Origin: Lactuca virosa
Lineage: Eukaryota > Streptophyta > Magnoliopsida > Asterales > Asteraceae
DNA length: 64,000 bases
NCBI GenBank assembly: GCA_928212115.1
Contig: CAKMRJ010002223.1
Span: forward strand, 306,276,778 to 306,340,777
Direction of reading: 5' to 3'
Shown here: in pieces, positions 21,131 through 32,394 of the stretch
How the letters are laid out: the number at the start of each line of letters is the position of its first letter
How positions within the stretch are numbered: the first letter of the stretch is position 1
Program-made: the position numbers and the translations under genes
Notes under the pieces: generated by a model
The model's input: only the letters and a program-made list of their open reading frames with translations
Database searches by the model: none
What the model was told of the DNA's origin: nothing

Positions 21131-23337
21131 CCGCTCATCGTGCAGGAACAGCTGCGGAGGAATGTCGCCAGACCATGGTATATCGACAACGGTTGTTCCC
21201 GGCACATGACAGGAGACATTTCCCAGTTGCACAACATTCAAAATTTTAACGGGGGATTTGTTTCCATTGCGGGAGGGGATGGAGGTAAGATCAAGCAAAA
21301 AGGAACCGTTATCAATGGAGTGCTGAGCTTTGAGAACGTCAACTACGTGCCCGAGTTGAAGCATAGTTTGTTGAGCGTCTCTCAAATTTGTGACAAGGGC
21401 TACTCGACGCATTTCACCGATAAAGAATGTCTAATTTTGAAGCCAGACATTGTCATTCCAGATGAATGGATCCTTGTGAAATCGAAACGGGACGACAATG
21501 CATATATCATTGACATGAACAACAATCTCCATGAACAAGTCACCTGTCTCTTCTCAAAGGTTTCCGAGCACAATGCTATGTTGTGGCACCGTCGGCTCGG
21601 ACATGCTAACGCAAAGAACCTGAATCGACTTGCAAAGAATGAAATAGTGTGCGGGCTTACTGTCAAAGATTTCATCACGTTTGAAAAGTGTGTGGCTTGC
21701 GCTCAAGGAAAACATCACAGAAAGCCACACCTTCCAAAACGGGTTATTTCGATCAACCAGGTGCTCCAATTGTTGCATATGGACTTATTTGGTCCGGTCA
21801 ACGTCCTCAGCATCAACATAAATTCATACTGCTTGGTAGTGACATATGATTTCTTGCGGTTCACGTGGGTCTTCTTCTTGTCCAACAAGGCTGGGATTGT
21901 TGACCTGATTAAAAAGTTTGTTGTAATGATAGAGAACCAGACCAATCACTGGGTGAAGGCGCTCAGAACTGACAACGGGATGGAATTCAAGAATGTCGTT
22001 CTCGATCATTTTTGTGCGGAAAAAGGGATAGTGCATCAATACAGTGCCGTTCGCACACCGCAGCAAAATGGTGTTGCTGAGCGGCGGAACCGAACATTGC
22101 AAGATGCCGCAAGGACGATGTTATGTGAAGACGGCCTTCTTGTACGACGCTGTGAAGGAAGAAATCTACGTTGATCAACCTCTTGGGTTTGTCAACTCAA
22201 AGTTTCCGAATCACGTCTACAAGTTGGACAAGGCTTTATATGGGTTACATCAAGCTCCAAGGGCGTGGTATGCAACTCTTACGAAGCACTTGCTCGAGCA
22301 TGGATATTCACGGGGGACAATCGATCAAACCCTGTTCGTTAAGCATGTTGGTGCCGATCAGATTCTTGTGCAAATATACGTCGATGACATTATTTTCGGG
22401 TCAACGAGTCCACATTTGTGCAAGGAGTTTGAAGCCGTGATGAAGAAGAGGTTCGAGATGAGTTCTCTGGGGGAGATGACCATGTTTTTGGGGCTTCAGG
22501 TCAAACAAGATTCAACCAGAATCCTGCTCCATCAAGCCAAGTATGTTGACGATATGCTAGAGAAGTTCGGGTTCAGAGACGCAAAACCTTCCTTGATGCC
22601 AATGGCCGAGTGACCTCTGTTGACTCCAGATCCTGATGGCATATCCGTAAATCAGACTGAATACAGATCGATGATCGGATCGCTGATGTATCTGACCGCA
22701 AGCAGGCCAGACATCATGTTCGTGGTCTGTCAGTGCGCACATTACAAGACTAATCCTAAACTCTCACATTTAATTGCTGTCAAAAGAATTTTTCGGTATC
22801 TCAAAGGCAGCCCAAAATTGGGTCTTTGGTACCCGAAAAATTCTGAATTTGATTTATATGCTTTTGCTGACAGTAATTACGGAGGTTGTGAGCGTGACAG
22901 AAAATATACTTCTGGGGGATGTCGGTTTCTGGGAGATCGGCTGGTGCATGGCAGTGCAAGAAACAGCATACAGTCTCAACCTCAACGGCAGAGGCGGAAT
23001 ATGTCGCTGCTTCTGCCTGTTGTTCTCAAGTCATATGGATCCAACATCAGCTGTTGGATTACGGTTTGAACTTTATAGAAACCCCTATTTTCTGTGACAA
23101 CGAAGCTGCAATTCAAATTGCTAAAAATCCAGTCCAACACTAAAAAACCAAGCACATCGACATCAAAGTGCATTTTATCAGAGATTATTATGAGCGTTCG
23201 CTCATTCGGTTGGAACAGATCCACACTAATAACAATGTGGCGGATTTGTTCACAAAACCGTTTAACAAAGCTCGATTCGATGTGCTTGTGAGATTTTTGA
23301 AAATGATCCGTTTTGAAGACTGGTTTTTTTGTTTTAG
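21131..23337 (+). pseudogene. Copia II pol with integrase/RT deletion
   Basis: The protease motif WYIDNGCSRHMTGD has Asn where the family has Ser or Thr after the catalytic Asp. The pre-integrase motif (LWHRRLGH, CVACAQGK) and integrase (HMDLFGPV, RTDNGMEF, QQNGVAERRNRTL) follow. After RTML, near 22121, the text jumps to VKTAFLYDAVKEEIY of the RT, so the integrase C-terminus and RT N-terminus, probably about 1 kb, are missing. RT continues with YVDDIIFG (about 22378), then a stop at 22611, RNase H in shifted frames (ADSNYGG, STAEAEYVAAS, FCDNEAA) and another stop at 23143. The tail reaches LFTKP near 23250. Confidence 0.9.
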
Positions 23338-24799
23338 GACAGTTTAAATTTGCGCATTTAATTTCTATTCTCTCCTATGCACAAATTTAGGGAGAGAAAT
23401 AAAAACAAAACAAAAATCAGAAAATTCAAATATATAAAAAAAATAAAAAAAATTAATTAAAAAATTAAAATTTTAGAAAATCCAAAAATAGATGGTATGT
23501 AGGTGATGTGATGGGAAGTGATATAAATATGTGATAACAGGCAATTTGAATATGTGTAAGGTACCAAAGTTGAATTGTCTAGGCTCTGTGTTCAATGCGC
23601 TGGTTGACACGAAAGGTTTAATTGGACTTGACTAGGCATATATGAACTTATGGAATCTAGAGACTTGACAAATCTTGACCAAGACAGATCCGTTTAGCCT
23701 GAAAATACGACGCTTGGGTAGGTTGAGCAGCGAGATATACATGGGAATCTGCGGATTACACTAAATAATCTGTATCTAGAACTGTGGTTTAACTTTTCCT
23801 CGATGTGCGGACTTTGTCCTTAATTGCGGTATTGACGGGGCGACTGGGGAATTCCGATAAATCAGGTCTGTAGAAGGTTATTTTCCTGCTTTCTTTCTGT
23901 TAGTCATATGTTGCCTCCTCTGCTTGATTGAAATACATCCGACCTGGACTGCAACATATGCAATTCTATCTCTCTACATCTCTTTTCTATGCAATTCTTT
24001 CTGTCTGTTAGCAATATGCTGTCTCCTCTGTGTGATTGAAATACATCCGACCTGGTACACAACATATGCACCATTCTACTTCTCAATCCCTCTAAATCTG
24101 GTTAGTCATATGTTTCACCCTTTGCGTGATTGGAAGAGATCCGACCTGGGTGTACAACATATCCATTCTAAATCTGTCTTCTCCCATAATAATTGTCTGC
24201 TCATCTAAAGTAAGGAGTATTTTGGAAATCCCTTATTATTGGGGTATATCAGGAAGCGGGAAACATGTTCTAGTACATCTAAAATTGAACAATTAATAGG
24301 TTGTCTGTAGATCTCGTTGCTCAATTTAGGTGGACAAGAATATCCTTGGTCGTCGTCAGATGAATGGTCCTTAGGAATTTTATCTAGGAACGTAAGGTCA
24401 CAATGTCTTGTCACTAGTAGTATGTCCTAATTTTGTCACAATTTTTCGTGTTTAATTGGACCACTATACGAGCGATTGGCCAGATCTATTCATGAAGGGG
24501 GAGGTACCGATAAACAGATTGAGACTGTCTAATAACTTTGATCCCAATATCACAAAAAATATTATTAGCATTGGTAAAAGAGAAATTAGTGTTAATTCAT
24601 TTAAATTTCAATTTTATTTTTACTTTTATTTTTATTTTTTATTATGCTAAAAATTAAAAAAAAAAGTTTAGTTTAAATTTTTAGATTTTATTTTATTTTT
24701 TTAAGTCTTCAAAATGTATTATTCTTGAATAAATTGTGGTATTGGGCTTGGATTTGAAGTTCTTTGGGTTTGTAGCCCACTAGACTTGGACCGGGTAGG
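23338..24799 (+). other. Copia II spacer between pol and the extra ORF
   Basis: Noncoding. 23385-23480 is very A-rich (AAAAAATAAAAAA), like the A/T-rich spacer in Copia III. 23897-24170 is a tandem repeat listed separately. 24600-24700 is another A/T-rich patch. No ORF I would support. Confidence 0.6.
23897..24170 (+). repeat. Three tandem ~95-108-bp repeats in the Copia II spacer
   Basis: Units start at about 23897, 24005 and 24098. Each has GTTAG followed by ATATG, then TGATTGAAATACATCCGACC (third copy altered), then CAACATAT. They are well conserved for noncoding DNA. Confidence 0.85.
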
Positions 24800-25294
24800 G
24801 TCCAGATATATATACAAGGGTTGACGGCCGTTTACCTTTCTTACCCTCATTTTGTATTTGCGGCCGTGAACCCCCACGCCGTTTTCTCTCAATCTCAAAT
24901 CTCGATCTGCCATCTTTCAATGTTTTTCTATTGAAATTTCTTGTTGATTCGCGTAGGTATGATCAAGGCGGCCTCAAATATGCTAAATCCATCAAGAATA
25001 AACCGTGTATTAAGTGTTAAATCGAAGAAATCAGTCTTTCGGCGTTCACGGCCCCTTTGAAGCGTTCACGGCCGATGAACGGTTCACGACCCTTGAAGCG
25101 TTCACGGCCGTGAACCTTCTTCGACCGTGAACTCACATTCTGACCGTGAACAACTTTTGGACATGAACAAAAATTTTACTTACACTTAAATTCAAATTAA
25201 AGCCTAGTTAAATTGTTTAATGAGTAAAACCTTAATTTTAATTGTTTAAATCAATGGTTTTCTCACTTGGCTTGGTTAAGTGCAGATCAAAGAA
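24800..25294 (+). promoter_or_regulatory. Putative internal promoter, leader and 5' UTR intron of the extra ORF
   Basis: TATATATA at 24807-24814 is followed by a pyrimidine-rich leader (TTTTCTCTCAATCTC). A donor-like GTAG|GTATGA lies at 24957 and an acceptor TTAAGTGCAG at 25285, ten bases before the ATG. The presumed intron contains the GTTCACGGCCGTGAAC motif cluster (25044-25160). Promoter and intron are inferred from sequence alone. Confidence 0.5.
25044..25160 (+). repeat. Cluster of TTCACGGCCGTGAA palindromes
   Basis: Six or so copies of GTTCACGGCC or GACCGTGAAC, one a full 16-bp palindrome GTTCACGGCCGTGAAC at 25100-25115. Same motif as 15230-15590 and 28178-28193. Confidence 0.9.
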
Positions 25295-28048
25295 ATGGCT
25301 GCTTTGAGGATTGCTGAAAACCACAATGTTGTTGTTTTTCTTTTGGATCCACCACTAGCTCACGACGACTTCAAGTCCATGATTCATGGACTGAAGAAGT
25401 GCTGCTTGGCGTACGCTCTTACTGCAAGTCCCATCATTTACCAAGAGCTGGTGAAACAATTCTGGAACACTGCTACAGTACTCAAAGAAGATGGTGAAGT
25501 TTTCTCAGTGGATGCTACTGTGCACGGAAGGAAAGTCTCAATAACCGAGCAAGTCATTCGTTAAGTTCTCCAGATCGATGACCAGCCGGGTTTTCCTAAA
25601 TGAAATTCCAATGGACCAAACCGAAGAAATCGTGGCTCGCATGGGTTATGAGGGTGTGTTTCCACCAACTATCAAGAAGTTACTGCCACCCTACTGGAGG
25701 TTTTTGGTCCACGTATTTCTAAGATGTATTTCGGGAAGAAGAGCCGGGGCTGACGAGGTCTCGTTGCACAACACAGTAGCAATTGCTGCTTTGGCTGCCG
25801 ATTTGGACTTCAATTTCTCGAGATTCATTCTGAATGATATGGTAGGCAACATTGAAGGGAAAGGCAGAGACAAATTCCTCATGTTTCCGAGGTTCCTTCA
25901 GATGATCTTTAACAAGAAATATCCGGAACTTGAGAAGAGGGGAAAAACAATCGATTTGAAGTCCCTTGGCTCCAACACCTTCGGCCTCATGAAACAGAAC
26001 CGAAAGGGAAAATTCATGTTTGAGGGAAAGTACCCGTTGGTGAAGTTCGGAAATTTTGCTGAAGTTAGTGATGCATCAGCGACTGAAAGCACCTCAGGTC
26101 ATATGGAAACCAAAGATGATGTTATTACTGCTTCAGAGCACGAAGAAGAAAAAGTTCCTCCTGTTGCAATCGTGGCAGAGGAACATGATAAAATGACGAA
26201 TGTGGAGGTGCAAAGTGACTACAATGAGGGTGAAGATGCAGGTGATGCTGATGATGAGGTATTTGATAATGATGATGCGATTTTTGGTGGTGACTTGTCG
26301 AGTTTCAATAAAGACTTCAATTTTGAGATCGATCATGGTGATTACTGCCCAACAAATGAAGACCTCGACTCCTTCTTCGATAATATCGATGATGTTTCAC
26401 AACATGCAACGGAGATAGGGGAGTTGAAGACGTTCAAAAGGCGACGCCTCCTACTTCAGAAAAAATGGCCAGTGCTACAATTGATACGGATGCAGCATCA
26501 ATGATTCCTCCCCTTCATGTTGCCATTCCAACTTCTATGCCATCTGCGAGTGATCCTTTAATGACTCAAACCTCCCAGCCTCCGTTCAAAAGAAGGCGAG
26601 CTGATCCAAAGCCGGGAGTGCTTGTTAGGAATCAAGAACCACCAGTACAACCACCTACCACACCTGCTACACCGCTTCAACCTACCCATGAAGAACCAAG
26701 CAATGTCAGATCTTGTCATGAAGCCGGGAGTTCTTCAGCTCCTGGGGGCTCTCCTCCACGACCTGCGCATGATGCTGCCTCTGAGAGGCTTGCCAGGTTG
26801 TTGGCACAACAAGGTTCAGTCCCTTCCCCTCGTTCCAAAGGTATATCTATTGGGGAAGGCAGTTCAGGGGGAGCAGATCCATCTGTGTCAGAGCTCAAGG
26901 AAGAAATTGGTGTGTTGAATCAGAGAATCATTGAGAGAGATGTTGCGATTGATAACCTCAAAATCCAAGTCTCGGAGCTTAAAGCAGACAATTCTCTGAA
27001 GACAACACAAATCACTGATTTACAAACTCACCTTGGATCTCTGACTGCCTGTTACTTCGACCTCAAGAATAAGCTGGCTATGGAATTTGGTGACAAATTC
27101 AAATCATCTGTCGGAGAACCAGGCGGAGCTGAGACCCCTACCATTGACCTTGCCCAAGCTTCACAGCAAGAACCCCCTGTTGATCCTCCCACTGCAAGAA
27201 CAACTCGAGTAGTTGATCGATTTGAACATGATCCAGTTCAAGCTCCTCACATTGTTGCTTTGAAGCGAGCTCAACAAGCATCATCTTCTAAGAAACAAAA
27301 GTGGATGTTCAAAAAGAGATCAGATCAGAACGCTCACGGAGGTTAACCCCAACTCACTGTAACGAAACTCAAGAAGAAACGATTTGGTTCCAAGAAAGGT
27401 GATCGTTCAGGAATTGGGTCTTGGGTTTTTCATGATAAGTTGAATATGTGGCTTGTGAAGCGCAAAAGTTCGAATGTGGAGTATTACAAGGACACACATG
27501 ATTTATGTTCATGGATGAGAGTCGATCTGTCTGAACTTTCTAATGCTCCCTTTGCTAATCCATCTAATGATCCACGGGCAACCGATTTCAAGCTTTTTCT
27601 GGATAATCAAGTGAAAAAGGGTTTTACTGATATGAAGAATGCTGAATCTTTCATCAAGAGCTTCCCAGATGTGTTGGATCCAAAGAACAACGAGCCTTTC
27701 AAGATGGTGATGTGGCCTCCTACTAATCAATTGAGACCGATTCCTATTGTGTAGAACTTCCGTGATGGTTCACTAAGAAATATGCTTTACTGGGTCTATG
27801 ATGAAACCACAACTTCCGATGTCATCAGATTTCCTGAAGGTGTATTTCAGATATATGACAAGAAGGATTTGCTTCAGTTTGGAAAATGGGATATATACTA
27901 TCTAGCTCAACATCAAATCCAGGTTGTTGAAGATATTTTTGAAGCCGCTGCTAAGGAGTATACTTCGATGATTGCAGAGATTATCGAGAAGCAGATGTGG
28001 CTTGGTTCAATGGGGAGGTCTGATGTGCTCATAATCGAGAAAGACTGA
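25295..28048 (+). pseudogene. Copia II post-pol extra ORF (Sirevirus env-like position), function unknown
   Basis: About 900 codons, read through several breaks. N-terminal globular part (MAALRIAENHNVV onward) has the segment FLVHVFLRCISGRRAGADE (about 25710-25765) and PRFLQMIFNKKYPELEKRG. An acidic region (about 26190-26350), a Pro/Ser-rich linker, a coiled coil (about 26890-27090, ELKEEIGVLNQRIIERD) and a C-terminal globular part (27440-28048, with KMVMWPP, then FGKWDIYYLAQHQIQVVED) follow. Stops at 25562, 27344 and 27752 and frameshifts near 25598 and 26440 disable it. No signal peptide or membrane segment is evident, so envelope function is doubtful. The central segment matches the extra ORF of Copia III (58957). 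Similar ORFs are common in Asteraceae retroelements; their role is unknown to me. Confidence 0.75.
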
Positions 28049-28068
28049 ATCAATGCTAGCCCCAAACC

Positions 28069-28079
28069 AAGGGGGAGAT
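28069..28079 (+). other. Polypurine tract of Copia II
   Basis: AAGGGGGAGAT abuts the TGTTAG start of the 3' LTR. Confidence 0.9.
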
Positions 28080-28729
28080 TGTTAGGTCACATTTTATGGT
28101 TTGGGCTAGGCTTCTTTATGTATAAGTCTTGGTAGGGTTTTGGTCTTGTTGCTTTATGTGTTTGCAGCCGTGTAGGTGTTCACGGCCGTGAACTGTGTTC
28201 GGTCTTGGTCCTATATATAGGAGTCTGTCATAGTGTTGTTAGGGACGTTAGCAAGTTCTTCACGGTGCTGTGTGTGTGTGCTTAAGGTGTACCTAACGTT
28301 TTATGCAATAAACGTGTGCATTGCTTGACTAATCCTTTTCTCTACTCCATTCTTGTTTGTTTGTTTGATTACTTGTTTGATCACTGGTTTGGATCCTTGG
28401 ATTTGGGACTTTACACCTCGCATGAGTACTTCGGGGTTTCGTAACGAGAGATGATTCTGAGGTTTGCATCCGGTTTGTCGTTATGAGTTTCGTCAGTCGG
28501 TCGGTTAGGGCGAATGGTCATTCTGGTACACATGCGATTGGTATGGCGAGGACCAAGGCAATCCATGTCGGATGACATCGGAACTTCTTAGTGATATGTA
28601 TGTTAAGTCGATTCGGAAGAAGTGTTTGCTAGAGCGATAATGCATATGTTTGTACGTTTCTAGTGCTTTCTATTTTAACCTGGTTATTACTACTGCGAGC
28701 ATTTTAACTACATTAAGCGAGTACTAACA
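28080..28729 (+). repeat. 3' LTR of Copia II
   Basis: 650 bp with perfect short inverted ends TGTTAG...CTAACA. U3 carries the palindrome GTTCACGGCCGTGAAC (28178-28193), a TATATATA box (28212-28219) and AATAAA (28307-28312). Adjacent bases after the end are GTATG, the candidate target duplication. No second copy exists in the window. Confidence 0.85.
28178..28219 (+). promoter_or_regulatory. LTR palindrome and TATA box of Copia II
   Basis: A 16-bp perfect palindrome GTTCACGGCCGTGAAC is followed 18 bases later by TATATATA. The spacing and position fit an upstream element plus core promoter of the LTR. Confidence 0.6.
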
Positions 28730-28784
28730 GTATGAGTGTTTCTGAAAAGTGAAAATGATAAATTTTCATGACATAATTCCTACC

Positions 28785-28990
28785 AGGTCCTCCTATAATC
28801 GCTTGGTGTATACAATTCATGTATAATTAAGATTGGAAGGACAGTCGACTGAGTGACTCTGCCCTAAATCCACAACCAGACAAGGAACAGGAAATAAGGC
28901 GGAATCACGCACTCTTAGCCTACAAATCTTAATTTTAAATGACCCTAATATATACACTAAGCCATCATAGCTCTCCTGTAAGGATCCTTA
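28785..28990 (+). repeat. ~210-bp dispersed repeat, copy A
   Basis: Contains the core CACAACCAGACAAGGAACAG at 28871 and the flanking phrase GTCCTCCTATAATC. Most like copy B. Confidence 0.8.
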
Positions 28991-29039
28991 GTTTTTATAT
29001 GGGTGATGTAATTTGTTCAGACGAGAGAGCAACTTATGA

Positions 29040-30287
29040 TTACGATTTAGGTGTTGACCGTTTCTGTAGAAAATTTTTAAAAATTTTTATTTTGGAAAAT
29101 GTACCGCAGTCTACAGGTGGTTCCAAAAGAGTCTCCCCTGCGGTGATCATCAGCACTCTTCCGTTGGCGCCAGAGTTCTGTGTTATCGGACAGTCTCTCC
29201 TGTAGTGCCCCGTTTCGCCACACCCGTAACAGGCTTGGCTTACTCCGGTGCATGGGACTTGGGAGATTAGTCGTGCCGGTGCCCTGCAGAAACAATCAGT
29301 GTGCTCCTTCCTGAGGCAGTTCTTGCAACTCAACTCTCGACACCCTCCAGTGTGATGGAAGCCACACTTGTTACACTTCGGGAGGGTTCCGACATATTGT
29401 CTGACTGGTGCTGGAGTGGTAGGTGTTGTGGCAGCATGAACCGCAACAATCTTTTGTTCTTCCGAGAGTTCTTGTGTTGGTTGCCTCTTTTTCTTGTTCT
29501 TGGACTTTTGCTCATAGTCTTCCCCTCTCATCGGCTCGGGAGTAGGATTCATCAAGCCTTGGCGGACTTTATGGTCTACTGGTGTTTGAGCCAGACGTTT
29601 GGCACTGTCAAACGTGAGGGGTTTCGATGCTATTACATTTCTTTGTATGGGAGAAGATAGTCCTCAAATGTATCTCTCTATCTTCTTGCTCTCCGGGGTA
29701 ACCATCCCGGGGCATACCGCTGCTAGATCACTAAATCTATTAGTGTAGGCTACTATGTTTGAGCCTGCCATGGTAAGGGTTCACAGCTCTTGCTCCAATT
29801 TTTGTATCTCGCCCCTCGGACAGTATTCTTCCATCATCATCTTCGTAAGATTTTCCCATCCCATCGCGTTTTCCACTGGTAGGGTCAGTGACTTGACATG
29901 GCTATTCCACTACGTGAGGGCTCTGTCAGAGAAGGTTCAGGAAGCAAACTTCACTTTGCTCCCTTCTGGACACGCGCATATCTTAAAAATCGACTCTGTT
30001 TTTTCGAACTATCGCATTAAAGCAATGACTCCCCCACTTCCATCGAAGGATTTGGGTCCAAAATTCATGAAGTCTTTGTACGAACACTCCTTTGGGTGTC
30101 CACGGATTTCCCCGTGGTTAGAGTGGTTAGTACCACTACCCGATCCTCTAGCACCACTAGTGTGGATTTGAGTCATGACAGCTGTCACTGCAGCTGTTAC
30201 TGCAGCCTGAAAGACAGTCGGATCATACTGTGGAGGTGGTGGCGGTGGTGCGTTGTTTTTGTTTCCGTTCGACTTCTTCGGTGGCAT
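29040..30287 (-). pseudogene. Gypsy gag (minus strand), broken in the middle
   Basis: Starts at 30287 with MPPKKSNGNKNNAPPPPPPQ and reads through the gag N-terminal signature PKECSYKDFMN and FDGSGGVIALMR to 30009. A frame break follows; 30000-29560 still carries recognisable capsid text in other frames, and 29555-29040 is open for 171 codons. That part contains the knuckles CNKCGFHHTGGC, CKNCLRKEHTDC and CYGCGETGHYRRDC. It ends shortly after ITAGETLLEPPVDCGTF, where related elements enter the protease, and continues into unrelated sequence. Gag is the capsid/nucleocapsid of the element. Not translatable as one protein. Confidence 0.85.
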
Positions 30288-31547
30288 CTTTCTGCCATAA
30301 AGTTTAAAAGATGAAACGGTGGTAAGCCTTTAGTAGTGGTTACAAGTCGAGTGTTATTTGAATCCAAGTTATCTTAGTTCTGAGTGAGTTATGTTCCGAC
30401 TTTTATAGTGTTCTGAAAACAATTCATAACAGAGGTCTATGCAAAACAGACTTATGAATTTTTTATAGTGACCACCTTCTTAGTGAAGTTCTGTGGCCTG
30501 TTTTACTGTTACTAGTTGTTATGTAAGAGGCGGTAAGCCTAACACACAGTGTGAGCAGTGTAATCACTAACTCACTAGGTTATATTAGTTTATTAGTTAT
30601 TAGTGCGACGCGTAAGGTGTTCTGCCTTCTCATATGATCCGCAAAATGATTGCTTCTCGGAATCCTCCCCATGAATCCCTTCTTGTTCTTCCTTGTCTAC
30701 TCTGTTGGCTGTTGTAGTAGAGTGGCTATATCTATCTAGTTTGTTCGTGGGAGAATGGGAATGTCTAAAGAATCTTACAAGATTAAGTAAAACATTTCTA
30801 TAGAAATTTTTATGGTGATCCTTATCGGGTCCTCCTACAATCAAGCAGTGTATGCATGTTGTATATAACCAAGATCAAATAAACCTTCGAATACATGATC
30901 CTACTCTAAAACCACAACCAAACAAGGAACAGGTAGTAGAGTGAAGATCACAAATTCTAAGTCTATAAGATCCCGATTATATATAACCCTGGAAGCATAC
31001 ACTTCGCAATTATAGACCTGCCAGTAAGCATCTTTTAGTTTCCATAGATGTTAGTTATAGTGCCTAAAATACTCCTATAGTATTTTAATTGTATGGTTGA
31101 TTCTGAAGTTTGTTGGTATATGAACTTGGTAAGTTTTCAGACTTGTTGTGATCTTAGAGTACCATAAAATACTCCTATAGTATTTTAACTTTATTTTTTA
31201 TTCTAGAGATCCTTTGTATATAGAGTTGGTAAGTTTTAGACTCCTTGCAAGACCACTATCACTCGCAAACACATGTTGGTCATATCTCAAATAAATATAG
31301 TTGATCAGACTATATTTATCCCAGATATGATTACATAACTGTCCAGGTTTGACTGTAGTGTCCAACATCTAAATACTTTTGTTTTGTTTTCCTTGTGATA
31401 TTTGTTCTAGTATGTATGCTTGTTTGTATACTTCTCATAAAATACTTATATTTGTAAAGTATACTTTTAGTCAGAGCACTTCGGCCCCATTGTATTTATA
31501 GTTGTATATCTTTTATAGGTTGACATACTGAGTTCACTATAAACAAT
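30288..31547 (-). other. Leader of the minus-strand Gypsy element
   Basis: 1.26 kb between primer site and gag. It contains copy B of the ~210-bp repeat and a 100-bp direct repeat whose core AAAATACTCCTATAGTATTT (31066 and 31166) is itself an 8-bp inverted repeat. No gene. Confidence 0.6.
30820..31035 (+). repeat. ~210-bp dispersed repeat, copy B
   Basis: Core CACAACCAAACAAGGAACAG at 30913, preceded by GGGTCCTCCTACAATC and followed by GACCTGCCAGTAAGCATC, aligned with copy A. Confidence 0.8.
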
Positions 31548-31559
31548 GCTCTGATACCA
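31548..31559 (-). other. Primer binding site of the minus-strand Gypsy element
   Basis: GCTCTGATACCA on the plus strand is the reverse complement of TGGTATCAGAGC. It lies three bases from the LTR end, fixing the minus orientation. Confidence 0.93.
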
Positions 31560-31954
31560 ATCTGTCACACCCAAACCGAGACGGCGGAAAAGTTCGGGGC
31601 GGAGGACGTCATGTATAGTATCACAAAAAATTGAATAATAGTAATCAAAGCAACAACAACCATTGTATTAATTATATAGTGTTTACATTGTATTTGAATC
31701 ACATATGATCGACTCCAACAGTAAATAGCAAAAATAAAGACTTGAAGCTACTATGCTCCGTCTTCCAGAACCTGCGCGAGTACCTGTCTACTAGTGCCCT
31801 GAGAATACAAGTGGTTTTGAAAGTGTTAACATTAAAGTTGGTGAGTTCATAAGCATTTTGTTTTAGAAAACATGTTCTTTGTTACTTGAAAACCTTCGTG
31901 TGTTCTTCCAGAAAATCCTATATTTTCTGATTTAATGAATGTAAGAAATGTAAC

Positions 31955-32170
31955 CCATGCTAGTTCCTTCTACGAGTACTTAGTGAATACAAGCTATATA
32001 CAATTTGGATCGAGAAGACAATCGACTGTGTGGTTCTACTCTAAGTCCACAACCAAACAAGGAACAGGAAATGAGGCGGAAATCACACATTCCACTGTCT
32101 GTCGGATCTTCATTGTATATAACCCTAACGCATTCACTAGGTACTTATAGAGTTAACAGTAATGGTTCTT
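31955..32170 (+). repeat. ~210-bp dispersed repeat, copy C
   Basis: Core CACAACCAAACAAGGAACAG at 32048, then AATGAGGCGGAAATCACAC. Lies in the LTR. Confidence 0.8.
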
Positions 32171-32394
32171 TTTGAAATGTAAGTATATTCTTCCAGAAAA
32201 TCCTATATTTTCTGATGTAATGAAATGTAAGTTCTGTTGACTCGTAATTGGAAAAGTAATGTAATATGGTTGTGTTTATAATGCAACCATTTTTGTATGC
32301 CTGTACCTTGTTATACGTTCTTTCAGAAAAGTATGTTTTGTACTAGTAAATAGTGTATTGTACTTGTATATAGTGACCTGAACCATACATGTTT

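Larger units (their letters stand above)
15230..28729 (+). mobile_element. Sirevirus-like Copia element (Copia II), interrupted by a hAT
   Basis: Gag (15672-21128, split by a 2.4-kb hAT), pol (21131-23337), a 1.4-kb spacer, a long extra ORF (25295-28048), a polypurine tract (28069) and a 650-bp 3' LTR (28080-28729). A post-pol ORF and DSGCSRHMTG-type proteases (here WYIDNGCSRHMTGD) are typical of Sireviruses. No matching 5' LTR or primer site is present before gag, so either the left part is lost or the border lies in sequence I cannot align. All coding regions carry stops or frameshifts. The start given is the first motif array and is approximate. Confidence 0.85.

Noticed and set aside
24719..24913. 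Minus-strand ORF MADRDLRLRENGVGV
   Set aside because: Overlaps the presumed promoter and leader of the extra ORF on the other strand; too short and without similarity.
25295..28048. Retroviral-type envelope protein
   Set aside because: The position is that called env-like in Sireviruses, but I see no signal peptide, transmembrane helix or furin-type site.
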